A program made the position numbers and the translations under genes. Positions 46,729 to 59,630 of a stretch of DNA of 64,000 nt are shown here, piece by piece. A model generated the notes under the pieces. That model saw only the letters and a program-made list of their open reading frames with translations. It made no database searches and was not told where the DNA came from. Each line of letters opens with the position of its first letter. Within the stretch, counting starts at the first letter, position 1. The stretch comes from Arctopsyche grandis (lineage: Eukaryota; Arthropoda; Insecta; Trichoptera; Hydropsychidae). The stretch is from positions 23,366,486 through 23,430,485 of the forward strand of contig NC_135355.1 in assembly GCF_051622035.1 (NCBI RefSeq), in the 5' to 3' direction.

Positions 46729-46737
46729 GGTCTACCT

Positions 46738-46985
46738 CACGGGCCGGAATGTGAAATTACCGAAAACGCAAATATCGGAAGGCAAAGATCGAAAATCGAA
46801 AGCACGCGCACATTAATACGGGAGGAAAAGCCTGTTCGTCTTGTTCCTGTTGTATCCTGCTCGCGCAAATTAAGTGAGTATGTACCGTTTACCATGCACT
46901 CTTTTTTTTTCTTTCGATTTTCGATCTTTGCCTTCCGATATTTGCGTTTTCGGTAATTTCACATTCCGGCCCGTCACGGAGACCG
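46738..46985. mobile_element. MULE-like foldback element, copy C (internally deleted)
   Basis: Begins GGGTCTACCTCACGGG and ends CCCGTCACGGAGACCG, flanked by a perfect 9-bp duplication, GTCTCAATT (46729-46737 and 46986-46994). Orientation is opposite to copy B. One arm lacks the inner part, so the palindrome is asymmetric, but the core GGGAGGAAAAGCCTGTTC to GTTGTATCCTGC is kept. Confidence 0.87.
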
Positions 46986-46998
46986 GTCTCAATTATAT

Positions 46999-47398
46999 GA
47001 AAACTAGTGAATAGCCCGATGAAACATCATCGCATGGGTATAAAATTATTATATACTCTTATAAAACTAAAAAAAAAATCCGGAACCGGAACCGTTATTT
47101 TCGTAGACTCTCATAGATAGTTTTCAATTCTTTATTTATAATAATTTTCGATTCTTAAAAATACGCAGACTCCCATGGAGAGTTTTCAATTATTTATTTA
47201 AAGACTTCCTATTTTTTTCTATTATTATTAGCTATCGCCCCGAGCGATACTGCAAATCGAAATCGATTCACTCGATCCATGACACCCGACTTCTCCCGAC
47301 AACTACCGAAGATATGACTCCGTTTTGATTGGTTGTCCATACGTTCTGTACGATTATTGAATATTAACGTTATTTAGAGCAGCCTTTATATCCGTATC
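46999..47398 (-). mobile_element. Helitron-like termini, two adjacent
   Basis: On the minus strand one end reads GATGATGTTTCATCGGGC then TATTCACTAG/T near 46999. A second, TATCGCTCGGGGCGATAGC then TAA/T, ends near 47231. Both have a hairpin just before CTAR. Between them GTAGACTCTCATAGATAG and GCAGACTCCCATGGAGAG form an imperfect repeat. Confidence 0.45.
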
Positions 47399-47922
47399 AT
47401 GGTGTACTGGTCAGTGTATATTGATCTGGGCGCGATGGGGGTAGGTTCGAGTCGGCGTCCTGGAATTGATTTTATTTTTTCAAATATCGCTAAAATATAA
47501 ATTAATTTCAATTTCAATAATTTCAATTAAAAATATATATTTAATTGTTTTATATGAAAAGAAAAAAAAATGGTTCAAAACTTCGATAAATGAAATTATT
47601 AAAATTACGTATTTTTATATGGCGAGAAGGAATATTTCAATTAATGTTTAAAAAAAAAAGGCGAAATGAAAAATTGGATTTGGCACGATGTCCGAGACCA
47701 TTACCTCATTAGACCCATATTCAGGCTATTTGGGGTGATCGGTTCGAGTCGCGACAAAGTCGTCTCGTCGAAAAATGAATTAATCGATTTTTATCGATTC
47801 GTTCATTATGTTCGGCGAGAGTTAGGACACACACACACACCCACACACACACCCACACACACACCCCACACACACACAGATTACCGTCGTTATATATATG
47901 ATACCGTCGTTATATATATGAT
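47399..47922 (+). mobile_element. tRNA-derived SINE, family 1, copy 3
   Basis: The head has TGGTGTACTGGTCAGTG (A box) and GTAGGTTCGAGTCGGC (B box). The linker, second tRNA-like unit, an interrupted CA run (47828-47878) and a duplicated ATACCGTCGTTATATATATG tail follow. Confidence 0.82.
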
Positions 47923-48170
47923 AATTTATTGGTAATTTTTAAGCAATTTGTTAATGTCAATGAAAATATTATATGATTTTAAATTGGATCCCACAACAGT
48001 AATACATTATGAATGTAATTATTACAATAATGCTTTTCTGGTGTAATGTTTTGCCATTCAAATGATTTTCAGTACGTGGTCGTATTGAAAATCATTTGTT
48101 AAAATATATTATTACAATTTATTGAAACACTAAAAGTAGGTATATTGAAATAGGCTCTTTAATCGTTTAA
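47923..48170. other. Spacer with a near-perfect hairpin
   Basis: CAAATGATTTTCAGTAC (48059-48075) and its reverse complement with one mismatch (48082-48098) surround a 6-base loop. Confidence 0.5.
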
Positions 48171-48491
48171 ATGATGTGCCGTAAATCAAAATTGAACCAA
48201 ACACGAACCGTCGTTTCAAAATTGAACGAAACACGAACCGAATTTTTATCGAACTCTTCAATGCCAGAACCGACGTCGGCAAGTGTCATGGATATAAATC
48301 AACTTTATTTAGTATATGCGGTGTTAGTTTTGACTTTTGTCATCATTTATTTCTGCGATGGGATATTTTCATTGACCTTGACTCGCAGAAAATTAATTAG
48401 TGACCGTTTGTTGATGTCGCGTGCGCCAAGATGTTGCGCCAACTATTACAATGCAATGTCATTTCCTTTTCATCGAAAGATTCGTGTGTGA
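48171..48491 (+). CDS. Possible small single-pass membrane protein
   Basis: A 106-codon frame, not recognised. The N-terminal third is polar and contains a repeated KLN(Q/E)TRT motif. Residues 45-70 (LYLVYAVLVLTFVIIYF) would make one membrane helix, followed by a basic stretch (TRRKLISDRLLMSRAPR). The region 48170-48950 is less AT-rich than its flanks and has further frames (48421-48630, 48627-48947), so it may be part of a transcript or an unrecognised repeat. No promoter or splice evidence supports it. Confidence 0.25.
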   Translation: MMCRKSKLNQTRTVVSKLNETRTEFLSNSSMPEPTSASVMDINQLYLVYAVLVLTFVIIYFCDGIFSLTLTRRKLISDRLLMSRAPRCCANYYNAMSFPFHRKIRV

Positions 48492-48959
48492 AAAGGTCAC
48501 TGATCGTCATATCGCGACAGATTTACTGCCGACGTCGGTCTTTCGGAGCTTAATAGTCCATCGGTCGAAAGCGTGGCCGGAAAATTCCCGGAAAATCCAT
48601 ATTAATTTCCGTTTTCGCGGATCAGTGTGACTCGACTGATTTACCGTGATTCTACGAATGGTGCACGGTGTGTGATTTCGGTCGATCTTGCCGCACTGGC
48701 TGCCATTCAATGTCACGGTCACGAGCACGGACATGGCATGAGTTTTTATTTTATTTTGGTTTTTCTCGAATGGACAAGAGTCCACTCAATTAGTGTGCAT
48801 CGTGGGTGCATAGGTGCGCGTCCGAATCGGCGCCAATTCTTGCCCAAAGTCATTGCTCTTTTTGGCCATGCTCAGTCGTTGGTGATAATTTGGTATCGTA
48901 GAGATTTTCATATTATGGTTCTTAATACTTTTGGGCTTAACGCCTAAACTCACCCCAGG

Positions 48960-49320
48960 TATAAAATATCAAATATCAGTTATTCATTATTAATACTGTA
49001 GTTAAGGATAAAAAAGACAGAGTATAGACGCTTTTGAGATGTGATGATAGAGACTGATGTTTATTATCCTCTGAACAGCGAGAAGAACCAATGCTTTCTC
49101 TCAGCAGGAGTTGAGGGTTGGTGATAGGCTACCATTCATCTGTCTTAAGGTTGATTTATACTAGTATGTATAATATATTACAAACCGGCAACTGCACGTA
49201 AACAGCATTACGAAATATATTATTTACTACATTCTATATTGACACATTCATATGTTTCGTAATATTTACATATGTACGTGACGTATCTGAAATAGCAGTA
49301 ACCAACACGTCTTACATCTA
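48960..49320. other. Spacer
   Basis: Nothing recognised. Confidence 0.35.
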
Positions 49321-49329
49321 TCCTCTAGT

Positions 49330-49500
49330 TCTTTGGGTACATCGCGAGGTGAAACCAGAACAGCTCGGAAAAATTGGTCGTTCTGGGAGGAAGAGGAAGA
49401 TGCCACAAGATTAAGTGACAAGAATCATTGCAAGCTGCGGGGTATCAAGAGCATGACGGGTCGCTTGTAAGAAGCCGGGTAAGTGATGACAAAGAACTTA
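49330..49500 (+). pseudogene. Possible LINE reverse-transcriptase C-terminal remnant
   Basis: Direct translation gives YIAR, a stop, then NQNSSEKLVVLGGRGRC and later stops. It resembles the GHIARR...LEKLVV.G...GRGR region downstream of RT in RTE-type proteins. Short and broken. Confidence 0.3.
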
Positions 49501-49567
49501 TAGATTAAAAAAATAATTCATCGAAACATAAAATAAAAATATGTTTTCTGTATGAAATTAGTATGAA

Positions 49568-50030
49568 TAGACAGCAGTTTAGCTCAATGATTGCGTTTAA
49601 GCTTAGCACCAAGAGATTATTGGGTTCGATTCTGGGCTAATCTTTAATATACTGCTAGTTAGACTTGGATGTTTGTGAGTCCAAGTGGTCGTTTCTTATC
49701 AGAGTTTGCCAATTTTATTGGTGAAACTGATCATTGGTGAAACGGTTCCTTAAAATTGGCAAATAGTCATCCTACCTGCTGTCACAAATCTTCTTTATTA
49801 ATGTATATACAATTTGTAAAAATGTATGTACAAGTCTAAAAATCCATGGATATCTCAATGGATTTATTAATTAATTGTAAATTTCGTGTTCTTCAGCTTC
49901 TCGAAATATAGTGATTTATGTAATAAAAATGCTGCATTGTTTGTAATTAATTGTCTAAGAATTGGGGTCATCCTGTTAAGCCTTTCTGGTATATATATCT
50001 ATGTAAAAATAAAATAAAAAAATAAGTAAA
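49568..50030 (+). mobile_element. tRNA-derived SINE, family 2, copy 2
   Basis: The head has TTTAGCTCAATGATTG and TGGGTTCGATTCTGG. The body has TCTTATCAGAGTTTGCCAAT, TGAAACGGTTCC and GCATTGTTTGTAATTAATTG, then CCTTTCTGGTATATA and an AAATAAAATAAAA tail. Homologous throughout to the minus-strand copy at 12519-12962. Confidence 0.78.
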
Positions 50031-50050
50031 TATGTATGTTCATATATGCA

Positions 50051-50178
50051 TGTATCCAATAAATAAATTTATATGTATCCAATAAAATTTATATATATGT
50101 ATCCAATAAATAAATAAAATATATATGTATCCAATAAATAAATAAAATATATATGTATCCAATAAATAAATTTTACTT
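50051..50178 (+). repeat. GTATCCAATAAATAAA tandem array
   Basis: Five units of about 20-30 bases, each with TATGTATCCAATAAA, directly after the SINE; probably expanded from its tail. Confidence 0.8.
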
Positions 50179-51009
50179 TAAATATATTTATTTAAAGATT
50201 GAAAACTGAATTCGTTTATATTATGTACATATGTATATACATACATACATACATACAAATATGTGTATGTACATATATGTATATGTATGCTATTTCAAAA
50301 TATTGCAATTATTTCAATGGATTCGATATTCAGAAACAGAAATAGAAATTTCCTGTGATCGGTCATCGATGCATTATTGCATCATTGACCACGTGTTCGA
50401 CGAGGTGCAGTTAGGCATCCGTGTGTTAGCCTTGCATTAACAATACGTTGCAGTGCTTATGTTGTGGATCAAAATAAACACAGAGGTCACACATCTGACA
50501 CTGACATAGAGGAAGGTGTAAGGATGTGCACGATAAATTGCAGGTCATTCATTGGGAAAATCTTTTTCAGAAACAAAAATTTATAAGATTATCCGAATGA
50601 GGTAAGAAGCGGTTTTACTTTGTACCTACATATATATAATACGCACACAATGTGACATATTATTAGCTGGAAATATGTATGTAATTGCGATGTGTGTCAA
50701 GTTTTGTTTTTAATAGTCACCGTTTATTTCTATCTCGTATGCAGGATTAACGTTATGTGTTTGTTATAATAATTATAGTGCTGGTCTTTGAGGACATTTT
50801 ATCTACCATTATATTATATTATATATAGCCAAGGTTCAACAACGATCGCCGGAAATAACTGCATCAGAAGGTAATGCGATAACGTATTGAATATGTGCAA
50901 AATATTTTCTACACTTACATATATGTATATGTACGTATATGTAATTTCAATATCTTGGTCAAGTTCATAATGACAAAAGAAAAGGGAAGCATTTAATAAT
51001 TATGTTACA
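50179..51009. other. Spacer
   Basis: 50330-50560 is less AT-rich with palindromic ATGCATTATTGCAT; no ORF or RNA is recognised. Confidence 0.35.
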
Positions 51010-51016
51010 TACATAT

Positions 51017-51785
<769 letters not shown>

Positions 51786-51789
51786 GAAA

Positions 51790-53776
51790 TATGCATTTGG
51801 ACTGTAACATGTATAAGTATAATAAAAATACTTTTAATTTAAAAAACAATGGTATGACGTTCAAATTAGAAGAGCAGTGTGGTTTTTTTTTCAGGTGCTT
51901 GAACTGAGTGTTCTGTAGATTTTAATTGTTATAATGATCCAGTATATTTCGACACGTGAGCTTAAAAAGGTTCAACACCACTTTTATATTTAATTTAAAA
52001 ATTCACTGCTCTAATTTCGATATGCATGTACGTCTGTATATATGTCCAAAATTTACAAATAATTTAAAAGTAATTTTTAAGTAACAAAAGTACATATATT
52101 GTATAATTAACTCTTTAGAAATGCATATAATTAAGTCATATGTATGTGTTAGATATTTTTTATTAAGGAATTATACAAATGCAACCTTGTCTATACGTTG
52201 AATAACAGCTTCAAGGGAATATCGCGTTTTATTTACATTTTTTTTTATTCGCTATAAACATGATTCACTTTAACAAGAAGCGATCGTGAGATTTATGCTG
52301 GTTTTCGCAAACGATTCATAATATTGTAATGTATAAAAATAAACAAATACAACGCAATCGACAACAAACAGTTAGATGGCAATTTATTGTTAGTGACCTC
52401 AAGTAGTTATCTTTGACTGAGTGATTAGTGACATTGATGTCGTTTGTAAACAAATATTTCCTATTACCGTGTCTGCCCATAATGTTAAAGTCTATTGTCT
52501 TCCCGAGACGATCGAACTGTTACATTAATTGAGATGAACTTGAAATTAAATGTATACATAGAATAATTTAGAATTTAATTGCCTCCCACGTACCGTACAC
52601 AATACCCATGTTTAACAAAATATTTCGAATAAAATATTGAAGTACACGTTTTTTATCAGATAAGTCACTGAAAAATTACCTAATATAATCAAACACTTCA
52701 TAAATGATTTAAGTTATTTAAAACGTTTTTTTTTAATATAAAAATGTTTCTTATCTTAAAAATGTTACTTTTATGAATATATTGATTTAATATGAACATG
52801 GTTGATATTTTTTAACGTTATCATGAAATTAGTTCAGAGGAGAATTAAGATATCGTAAATGAAAATATATAGTTCGTATGAAAATAAATAATAAGCAAAA
52901 AAGGTGTAAAAGTGGGTCACGGATTGTAATAGATTGTGTGAAGAAAATTTTCCGGTATATTTTCATTGCCAATAGTGCAAACAAATTAACATGCTCAGCA
53001 TCATGTAACAGCATTCACGTTTTAAAATTATTTTTCTATTGAACTATCTCAATACATCAATGGCTTTGTAATCTTGAATTTATTGTAAAAAACATTGGGA
53101 AATTTTGACATTTTCAACCGTATAATATCCATATTATCATTAAAAGCAGTTATACAATGTTCGGTTGTGTAGTATAATGGCATTATACTTAAATATTACG
53201 ACAAACGACGAAATCCTACCCAATTTTCTAGATGTCAGAAGCCTTACATTCATCATGTGATGTTTCAGCAATTACGCAAATCGGCCTAAATCCACTGGAA
53301 AATATAATGCGTAATAGCGGTCAAAAATGTCTGACTCGTACATATGTACTGTAAAATTTCAATTTTCCAGGACGTGTCTTGAATATGCATTTTCGAATTC
53401 ATTACATTCAGAATATTGAATATTTATGAACATTCACGAAAAATCGAATGCGGATGGAAAATTTTTTTTCCTAAGGATTTACACATTATTATAGAAAAGT
53501 TAAAAAGCATGTTATATTTTCGTTCTTTTCCCATATATTTGCTTAAGCAAATAATGTTTCTACTTATATTATGCTATTTATTTAAAAGTTATTGCACCAA
53601 AAGTATATACATATATGTACATATATATTATTTAAAAATATTACGGCTCATAATATCAAAAACTGCTATTACTTCTTTTAATTCGATATGTAATGATAAC
53701 ATTATATTTAATGTTTTCCGAAATATTTCTCAAAATGAAGAAAAGTGTACTGGCTGATGTGTAAAACAAAGACCGT
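51790..53776. other. AT-rich spacer
   Basis: A 113-codon Ile/Tyr/Phe/Lys-rich frame (53416-53757) reflects base composition and has no domain. Nothing else is recognised. Confidence 0.35.
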
Positions 53777-53777
53777 T

Positions 53778-53833
<56 letters not shown>
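53777..53833. repeat. (GT)n microsatellite
   Basis: About 55 bases of GT dinucleotide. Confidence 0.95.
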
Positions 53834-53835
<2 letters not shown>

Positions 53836-53874
53836 TCGTTTCTGATGGGCTGTCGTTAAAAATTAGTTTTTTTT

Positions 53875-54050
53875 TAATTTATTAAAAAACAAATAAGTGT
53901 TTACTATTAAATTAGCCAGATAATTAGTATTATACAATATATTCATTAATAACCATGGGTATACTTTTAATATAAAATATTTAAAAAAACGCGATTACAT
54001 TAATACATATTACAGATACTGAGCACCGCCGGGTGGAATCACTAGTATTT
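53875..54050 (+). mobile_element. Helitron-like fragment
   Basis: AAAAAACAAATAAGTGTTTA then TACTATTAAATTAG and an end CACCGCCGGGTGGAATCAC followed by TAG/T; related to 55330-55551. Confidence 0.4.
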
Positions 54051-55325
54051 AATAAAGTGGTGTTTTAAAGAGTCTTACATGTTAATTTAATTATGTTTTC
54101 ATTTCAACATCTTATATAATATTTTAGGTCAAAAGAATTGGGTTAGTTAAAAATGGGTGAAATATTTTCGGACATAAGAAGATTGCTCAAAGTATATGTA
54201 CATTTATACTTATACATCAGAATATAGTGGTAGTAATTTTATTATTATCTACTGGTGGCCTGTGTGCACATACTTGTGCACTCGGTAAAATATCGCAATT
54301 CGGATCAACGGAATTTGATCGGCCGACAAAATCAAATTAATAAATTAAAAATGCGATTTTTTTTAAAAAAAATTTACTAAAATTTAAATATTATACACAC
54401 TATGCCACGTCTCTTTCCATGATATACGATTCCAAGGGGAGAAAGAGAGGCGGAGCATGGTGTTAACAGCAAGTACATTAGACAATCATTATATACGATG
54501 CAATTGTCATGTTGAAGAGCTGGTTAGTTTCTTTAGATTCACACGAGACTATTTGAATGAGACAAATGATTGGAGTTTTTATTGTTTTTACTTCGTTATT
54601 TTCTTTCTTTTTTTTGTAAGACTGGTGTGACGCTTTGGGGCAACCTGTCAGGTCACACTGGTCATTTTTTGTTATTATTATTATAAAATAATAAATAAAA
54701 TAAATATAACAGACGACAAAATATGTAAACTGTGTAAACTAGAATAATTTCATCCTATAGAAGTTTTTCCATACATAGACTAGGAACTGAAATATTTTAA
54801 TATTACGTTATTATATTTTATCAGTGTTAATTTTAAACATGTATAAATAGTAGTTCATTATAATAGTATGCATAATTTCAAAATTGTTTTTCCTCCCCGA
54901 ATGAATTAGGAAGTAATCATGGATTAATAATTGAATGGACATTTTATTGAAACCAATGTCAATAGCACATCGTGTTGTACAAATATTTTTTTTATGTTTA
55001 TAAAAAGAGATCATTGGATCGGAAAATCTCGCGTGAGCAACGGACGAACGAATAGTCCCTTGTCTGGGCATGGCGAATGACCAGTTGATCTTGATCTCTC
55101 GTTGGAAATAAAAATTGACGAGCTTCCGCTATACTGATTGAACCAGAACCGATTGATACTGGGCCATATAGGCCACGGTCGTGGTTTAACCTTGTTGTGT
55201 GAAAAGCACGCGCTTTTTTCCATGCTAAATTTGTGCAACGTTAAAACCCATATATGTCGTATAGGTGTATACATATTTATATAAATATATACATATAAGC
55301 TACTTGTGGTATATTTTAATAGAGT
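54051..55325. other. Spacer
   Basis: 55020-55260 is less AT-rich; two minus frames overlap there (54811-55071, 55011-55274) without domains. Nothing is supported. Confidence 0.35.
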
Positions 55326-55329
55326 AATC

Positions 55330-55551
55330 TAATTGTATATAATTTCGAAAGAGACTTTGTAACTAAATATGTAAGGTTTGGGTGGGAGCATCGAAAACAA
55401 ATCAAAGTTACTATGACGATCGTTGAATATTATTTTTTTTCGATTCAAATAAAATTTTAATGAAAAAACAAATGAATTTTTACTATTAGATTAACCATCT
55501 TTAAGCGGTTTATTTTACAAATACCGAGAAAAGCCGGGTAAAACTACTAGT
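55330..55551 (+). mobile_element. Helitron-like element
   Basis: Runs from ATATAATTTCGAAAGAGACT to CCGAGAAAAGCCGGGTAAAA and ACTACTAG/T. The best-preserved plus-strand copy of the family at 9466, 30421 and 32985. Confidence 0.55.
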
Positions 55552-56785
55552 ATTTAATAATAATATTGAAAAGTCATTTGAAAACATGCTGAAATGCCAA
55601 GAAACAACTTTACTTTTTCGTAGAGTGATTAAACATGCAGATAGGAAAATTTGGAAAGTGGTCGAAAGAGTTTATAGCTTAAATTTAAAAGGAAGCCTAT
55701 ATGTATGTAAAAGAAGGGGAAGAGAAAGGTATAGGTAATTATAACAGCATCTGAGTACACAAAAAATAATGAAGTAAAATAAAACGTCATAAATCATTAT
55801 ATAATATCTATGTATTATTTAATAGCATTTCAATTGCTTACATATGTACATTAAGAAAAATATTGGATTATAAAAGTTTTTTTTCAGAAAGTCTCATGAT
55901 GCCTTTTAGTATAAGTAGAAAGTAAATACAATTCATAATTGTTTGTTGTGGAAGAGTGGTGATTTAATACAGATATTTCAATTAGCTATTAAACAAATAC
56001 TCGAAACCAGTTAGAAAATCGAATCCATTTCATCGATTTTGTTTTTAGAGGCTTGTTTTTGTTTTAATTATTTTTTTTTAAGTTTATAGTGAAAATATCA
56101 CGAAGGCAATTTTTACGAAAACAATATTTTATATGTATGTACATAATATATCGATGCTTCGTATTATATATGGATAAAGCTAAAACACTCACACGTCGTG
56201 AAAAGGAATAGACTCATCAGCGCTATAAATAAATTAGTATTCTAATAGCAAAATATTGCGATAAGCAACGATTAAATTATACATTTTTTATCGGTCAGCC
56301 ATTATACGAAATTGCCGGATATATACTAAAGACCTCCAACTTGTATCGGAAAACGCGCATTATAGCAGATTTTTATTATTAATTGTTGTATGATTTAATT
56401 TAAAAAAACGTATTAATTTCACAATCGGCAAATAAATATTGTAAAAAATCCGTATATTGAAATATTATGTAAGTTCAAATTTAGTATTGTAAATAAGCTT
56501 ATTGCGATTAATCCCTTATATTATGCGTACGGCTAAACCTTTTTAATGTTAATGTATTTAGTGAACATTCTTCGTGGATTTAAATTGAAAAATAGTCGAG
56601 AATCAGTAGCGTGAAAATTGCGAATATTTCTCTTCGATTTACGGCACGATATTTTCAGCGGACAAATAGTTAAAACGTAAATATAATTTTTTTTTCAATA
56701 AGCATAAAAAATGTTTTCACCGCGACGGTTTTGATAAAAAAGGCTTTTCCAATGTAACTGTCGTTTTGCGTTTACAAATTACAGA
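55552..56785. other. AT-rich spacer
   Basis: No gene or repeat is recognised. Confidence 0.35.
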
Positions 56786-56790
56786 AGTGG

Positions 56791-56840
56791 TATAAAAACA
56801 TCGCGATTGTCTGTCGGCAGTATCGCAGTAAAAGTCAGTG
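56791..56840 (+). promoter_or_regulatory. Candidate TATA promoter
   Basis: TATAAAAA at 56791-56798 lies in a GC-flanked context; about 27 bases later comes GGCAGTATCGCAGT and then TCAGTGGTACGT, giving initiator-like motifs and a possible donor. The transcript it would drive is uncertain; the frame at 57694 is a candidate. Confidence 0.4.
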
Positions 56841-57693
56841 GTACGTAACCATCGGTAATTCACGAATTTATTTTCAATAAGTACACGAAAAGCTTCTTAA
56901 AACTACATACTTGATAAAATAATTTTAACGGAAATGATTGAAAATCGTTTTTCATCGTCGGTGGTTTTTGCATAAAAATTCCTTAATCGTATTTTTAATT
57001 TCCGTTTGCTAATTATTCTGACTTGATTTTTTACCATTTCTTCTTCAATTATAAGGAAATTGCTTTTTCTATCTACATACTACATATGTGCATATAATAC
57101 ATAATTAAACATATATTTTAGTTCATAGATCAAAATTTGATTCTAATCTTATTTTACATAACTAATGACAGTACTCTTGTTTAGCTTTCAAGTGCTGTAA
57201 TAAGAACCTTTTAAATAGTTATGAAATTGTTTGAATGAGCATGACGAAATAATATACATATGTACATATCAGTAAATAATATATGTACATATATATCAGG
57301 GCCGAGAAGGGGGGGGCGGGGAGACCGTATAAATTCTCGGGCTCAACTACTTTTAAGGGCCTGGTCCGAAATGATAAGCGATGTAAGCGAAGCCTGCAAA
57401 TTCCCGTCTGCCTAGCGGTGATGAATTCGTAGACGAAATTCGCCATAATCATAATAAATATGTCCTTACTATTAAACGCATAATTACACTGTTCGACAAA
57501 TGACGACTTTTTTTGGTTCAGTGACGAGATATGACTTTTCTTATAGAATTATGCCAAGTGAACACGAATCTGGTAATAAAAATGTTGATTGGCTCGAGAT
57601 TCGGAGATAGATGTGTTTTTTAAATCGCGCGATTTTTCTATATCTTGGTGTAATTCGGTCGATTTCTCAAAATCTGTTAATTTTTTGTTCAAA

Positions 57694-57800
57694 ATGAAGA
57701 TTGGAATCTACAGTCGGGTATTTTATCTTTCATTTGTAGTACTTTTCAGCTTTCAAATCTCTCTAAGTAGTCATCCAGTTCAAATCAAAAGTCAAAAGTA
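57694..57800 (+). CDS. Possible signal-peptide exon
   Basis: From this ATG the frame reads MKIGIYSRVFYLSFVVLF then SFQISLSSHPVQIKSQ, a convincing secretory signal, with a GTACGT donor at about 57797. No downstream exon could be linked before LARP6, so the gene, if real, is incomplete here. It could be chance. Confidence 0.3.
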
Positions 57801-57839
57801 CGTACTTTCACTTGGGATTTTTTCCCACTATTAATACTA

Positions 57840-58980
57840 TTTTATATTGAGTTATTTCTATTGAAATATGTTTATTGAGATAGTGTTCTGATCACACTAT
57901 TTTTTGTTTTCGTTTAAAAAGGTTAATTGGAAGTGTGCTGAACTTTAAATCGGTAAAATTGCGAGCAAAAACCTCGTACTAGTGTTTACTCGTATTTACA
58001 CGAATCTGAATTGAATTAATAGGGATAATATATTAAATTATCTTTATATGATAATTAAATAAATTCCACTTAGAAAAATCATATTTCGACTATTTTTGTG
58101 GATTAATAACAAAAACTCTATTGATAACTGGCTTACCTCGATATGTAATTTCGGATTCTTCTCATTTCTGACTTTTTTTTTTGAAGAAAAATTTATTATG
58201 GAATTGTTTTATTTAGCACATTAAAGGGTCATAGGGATGATTTTTTTTTGTTTATTCTAAATTGATTTGTGGAAAACAGCATATTTTGTAATTGACTTTT
58301 TCATACGAAACGACGAAAAAAAAACATTGTGCACGAATTGCCTTATAACATAATTCTCGATTGCTACATATTATATGAAAACACTGACAAAACGCAACGA
58401 AATAATATGGTGTACTCTGTGATATACGAAAAGTCCCGGTGAAAATAAATTGAAAATAACTTCTACATCAAGCGATAAAGTTAATGTAAACAGGGTCTGA
58501 GAAGGTAAAAGATTCCATGTTAGGCGAACCTTTAACAAAGCATTTACAACAATTGAACAATGGACGGCGCGCTGTGGGTCGGTGTCTAGTTATGATCTAT
58601 CTATAATATCATGATTTTTTTATTGATTTTATTTAAGATCAGCGTGGATTTTATTGATTAAAATTGACAATAGCTTGGAATTACCATATCTCGTTTTAGT
58701 TTTAACATAAACGTGTATTCACCAAGAAGTTAACTACATACATACATAGACATTCTTACTCTATGTCTATGTTATGCGAGAGATAATTTCAGATTATTAG
58801 TGATTTTAAAGGCGGCACATTGTGCGTCGGCTATTAATTATTCATATGAATAAACGTAGATCTATGTATGTATGTTAAACTTAAACAGTTTATATACATA
58901 TGATAATATCGTACGTGGACCGATATTCTTGTACAACTGTTGACGACACGTTTCGAGTCCTTGCCTTTGAGCTGATGCAG
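57840..58980. other. Spacer upstream of LARP6
   Basis: 58500-58595 carries a degraded mini-hAT piece (GAACCTTTAACAAAGCATTT, GGTGTCTA). Otherwise nothing. Confidence 0.4.
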
Positions 58981-59107
58981 TCGAGGTTGCGTCTCCTCTC
59001 TCTTCTTTCTAGAGGGGGGTTTCTGGGGGCCCACTAGGGGGAGGGGGGGGGCACTACAGGGGGGTGGTGGTAGGTATAAGAAGTAGCTCCCCTCAACCGC
59101 GCGTTCA
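58981..59107 (+). promoter_or_regulatory. LARP6 core promoter
   Basis: TATAAG at 59075-59080 lies 32 bases before the A of TCAGTG (59105-59110), the standard TATA/Inr spacing in arthropods. Directly upstream, 59010-59066 has five or more G-runs of four to nine bases, able in principle to form a G-quadruplex. The transcription start is predicted at about 59107. Confidence 0.65.
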
Positions 59108-59630
59108 GTGGTCACTCAGCAGCGGCTAGGTCACTTGTTGAACCGTGTGGCAGTAGCGGGCGAATCCACGTGCTTTTACACCGGCACATCCACCCACCAC
59201 CCACACCATACATACATACACCATTAAGTTAATCATTGGCGGAGTCAGTCAGGACCGGACATCCACCAGTCGGACGACATCCTAGCTCAAAACTCACCCT
59301 CATCGACTGGATCAGTCTTTAATAGAAGAAAGCATTCATCGTTCACGTTGGAGTGTTTCACATACCCAACACTTCCAAGTCCAAGTACTACGTGCGGTGA
59401 GAGGAGGCGATCCAGTTCTGTGTGATAAGAAGCTCCGATCGTTTGACGTACATAATTGTTAAAAAGTGAAAGCAAAGAAAGGCAACTTGTGCTCGTGTTA
59501 CAATAGACAGTTTCACTATACTTGTGTGGTACGGACAATTACATTGTGATATATTATAATATAAGACATTGTATCGCCATTTTTATATTAGGAAAAACTG
59601 TTGTGATATATATATTTAAGTAAGTTTAAA
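59107..59630 (+). other. LARP6 5' untranslated leader
   Basis: About 524 bases from the predicted start to the ATG, if unspliced. I found no ATG in it, so the CDS start is the first AUG of the predicted message. Confidence 0.55.

Noticed and set aside
53416..53757. 113-codon ORF
   Set aside because: Its Ile/Tyr/Phe/Lys-rich content mirrors AT-rich DNA, with no domain, signal or splice context.
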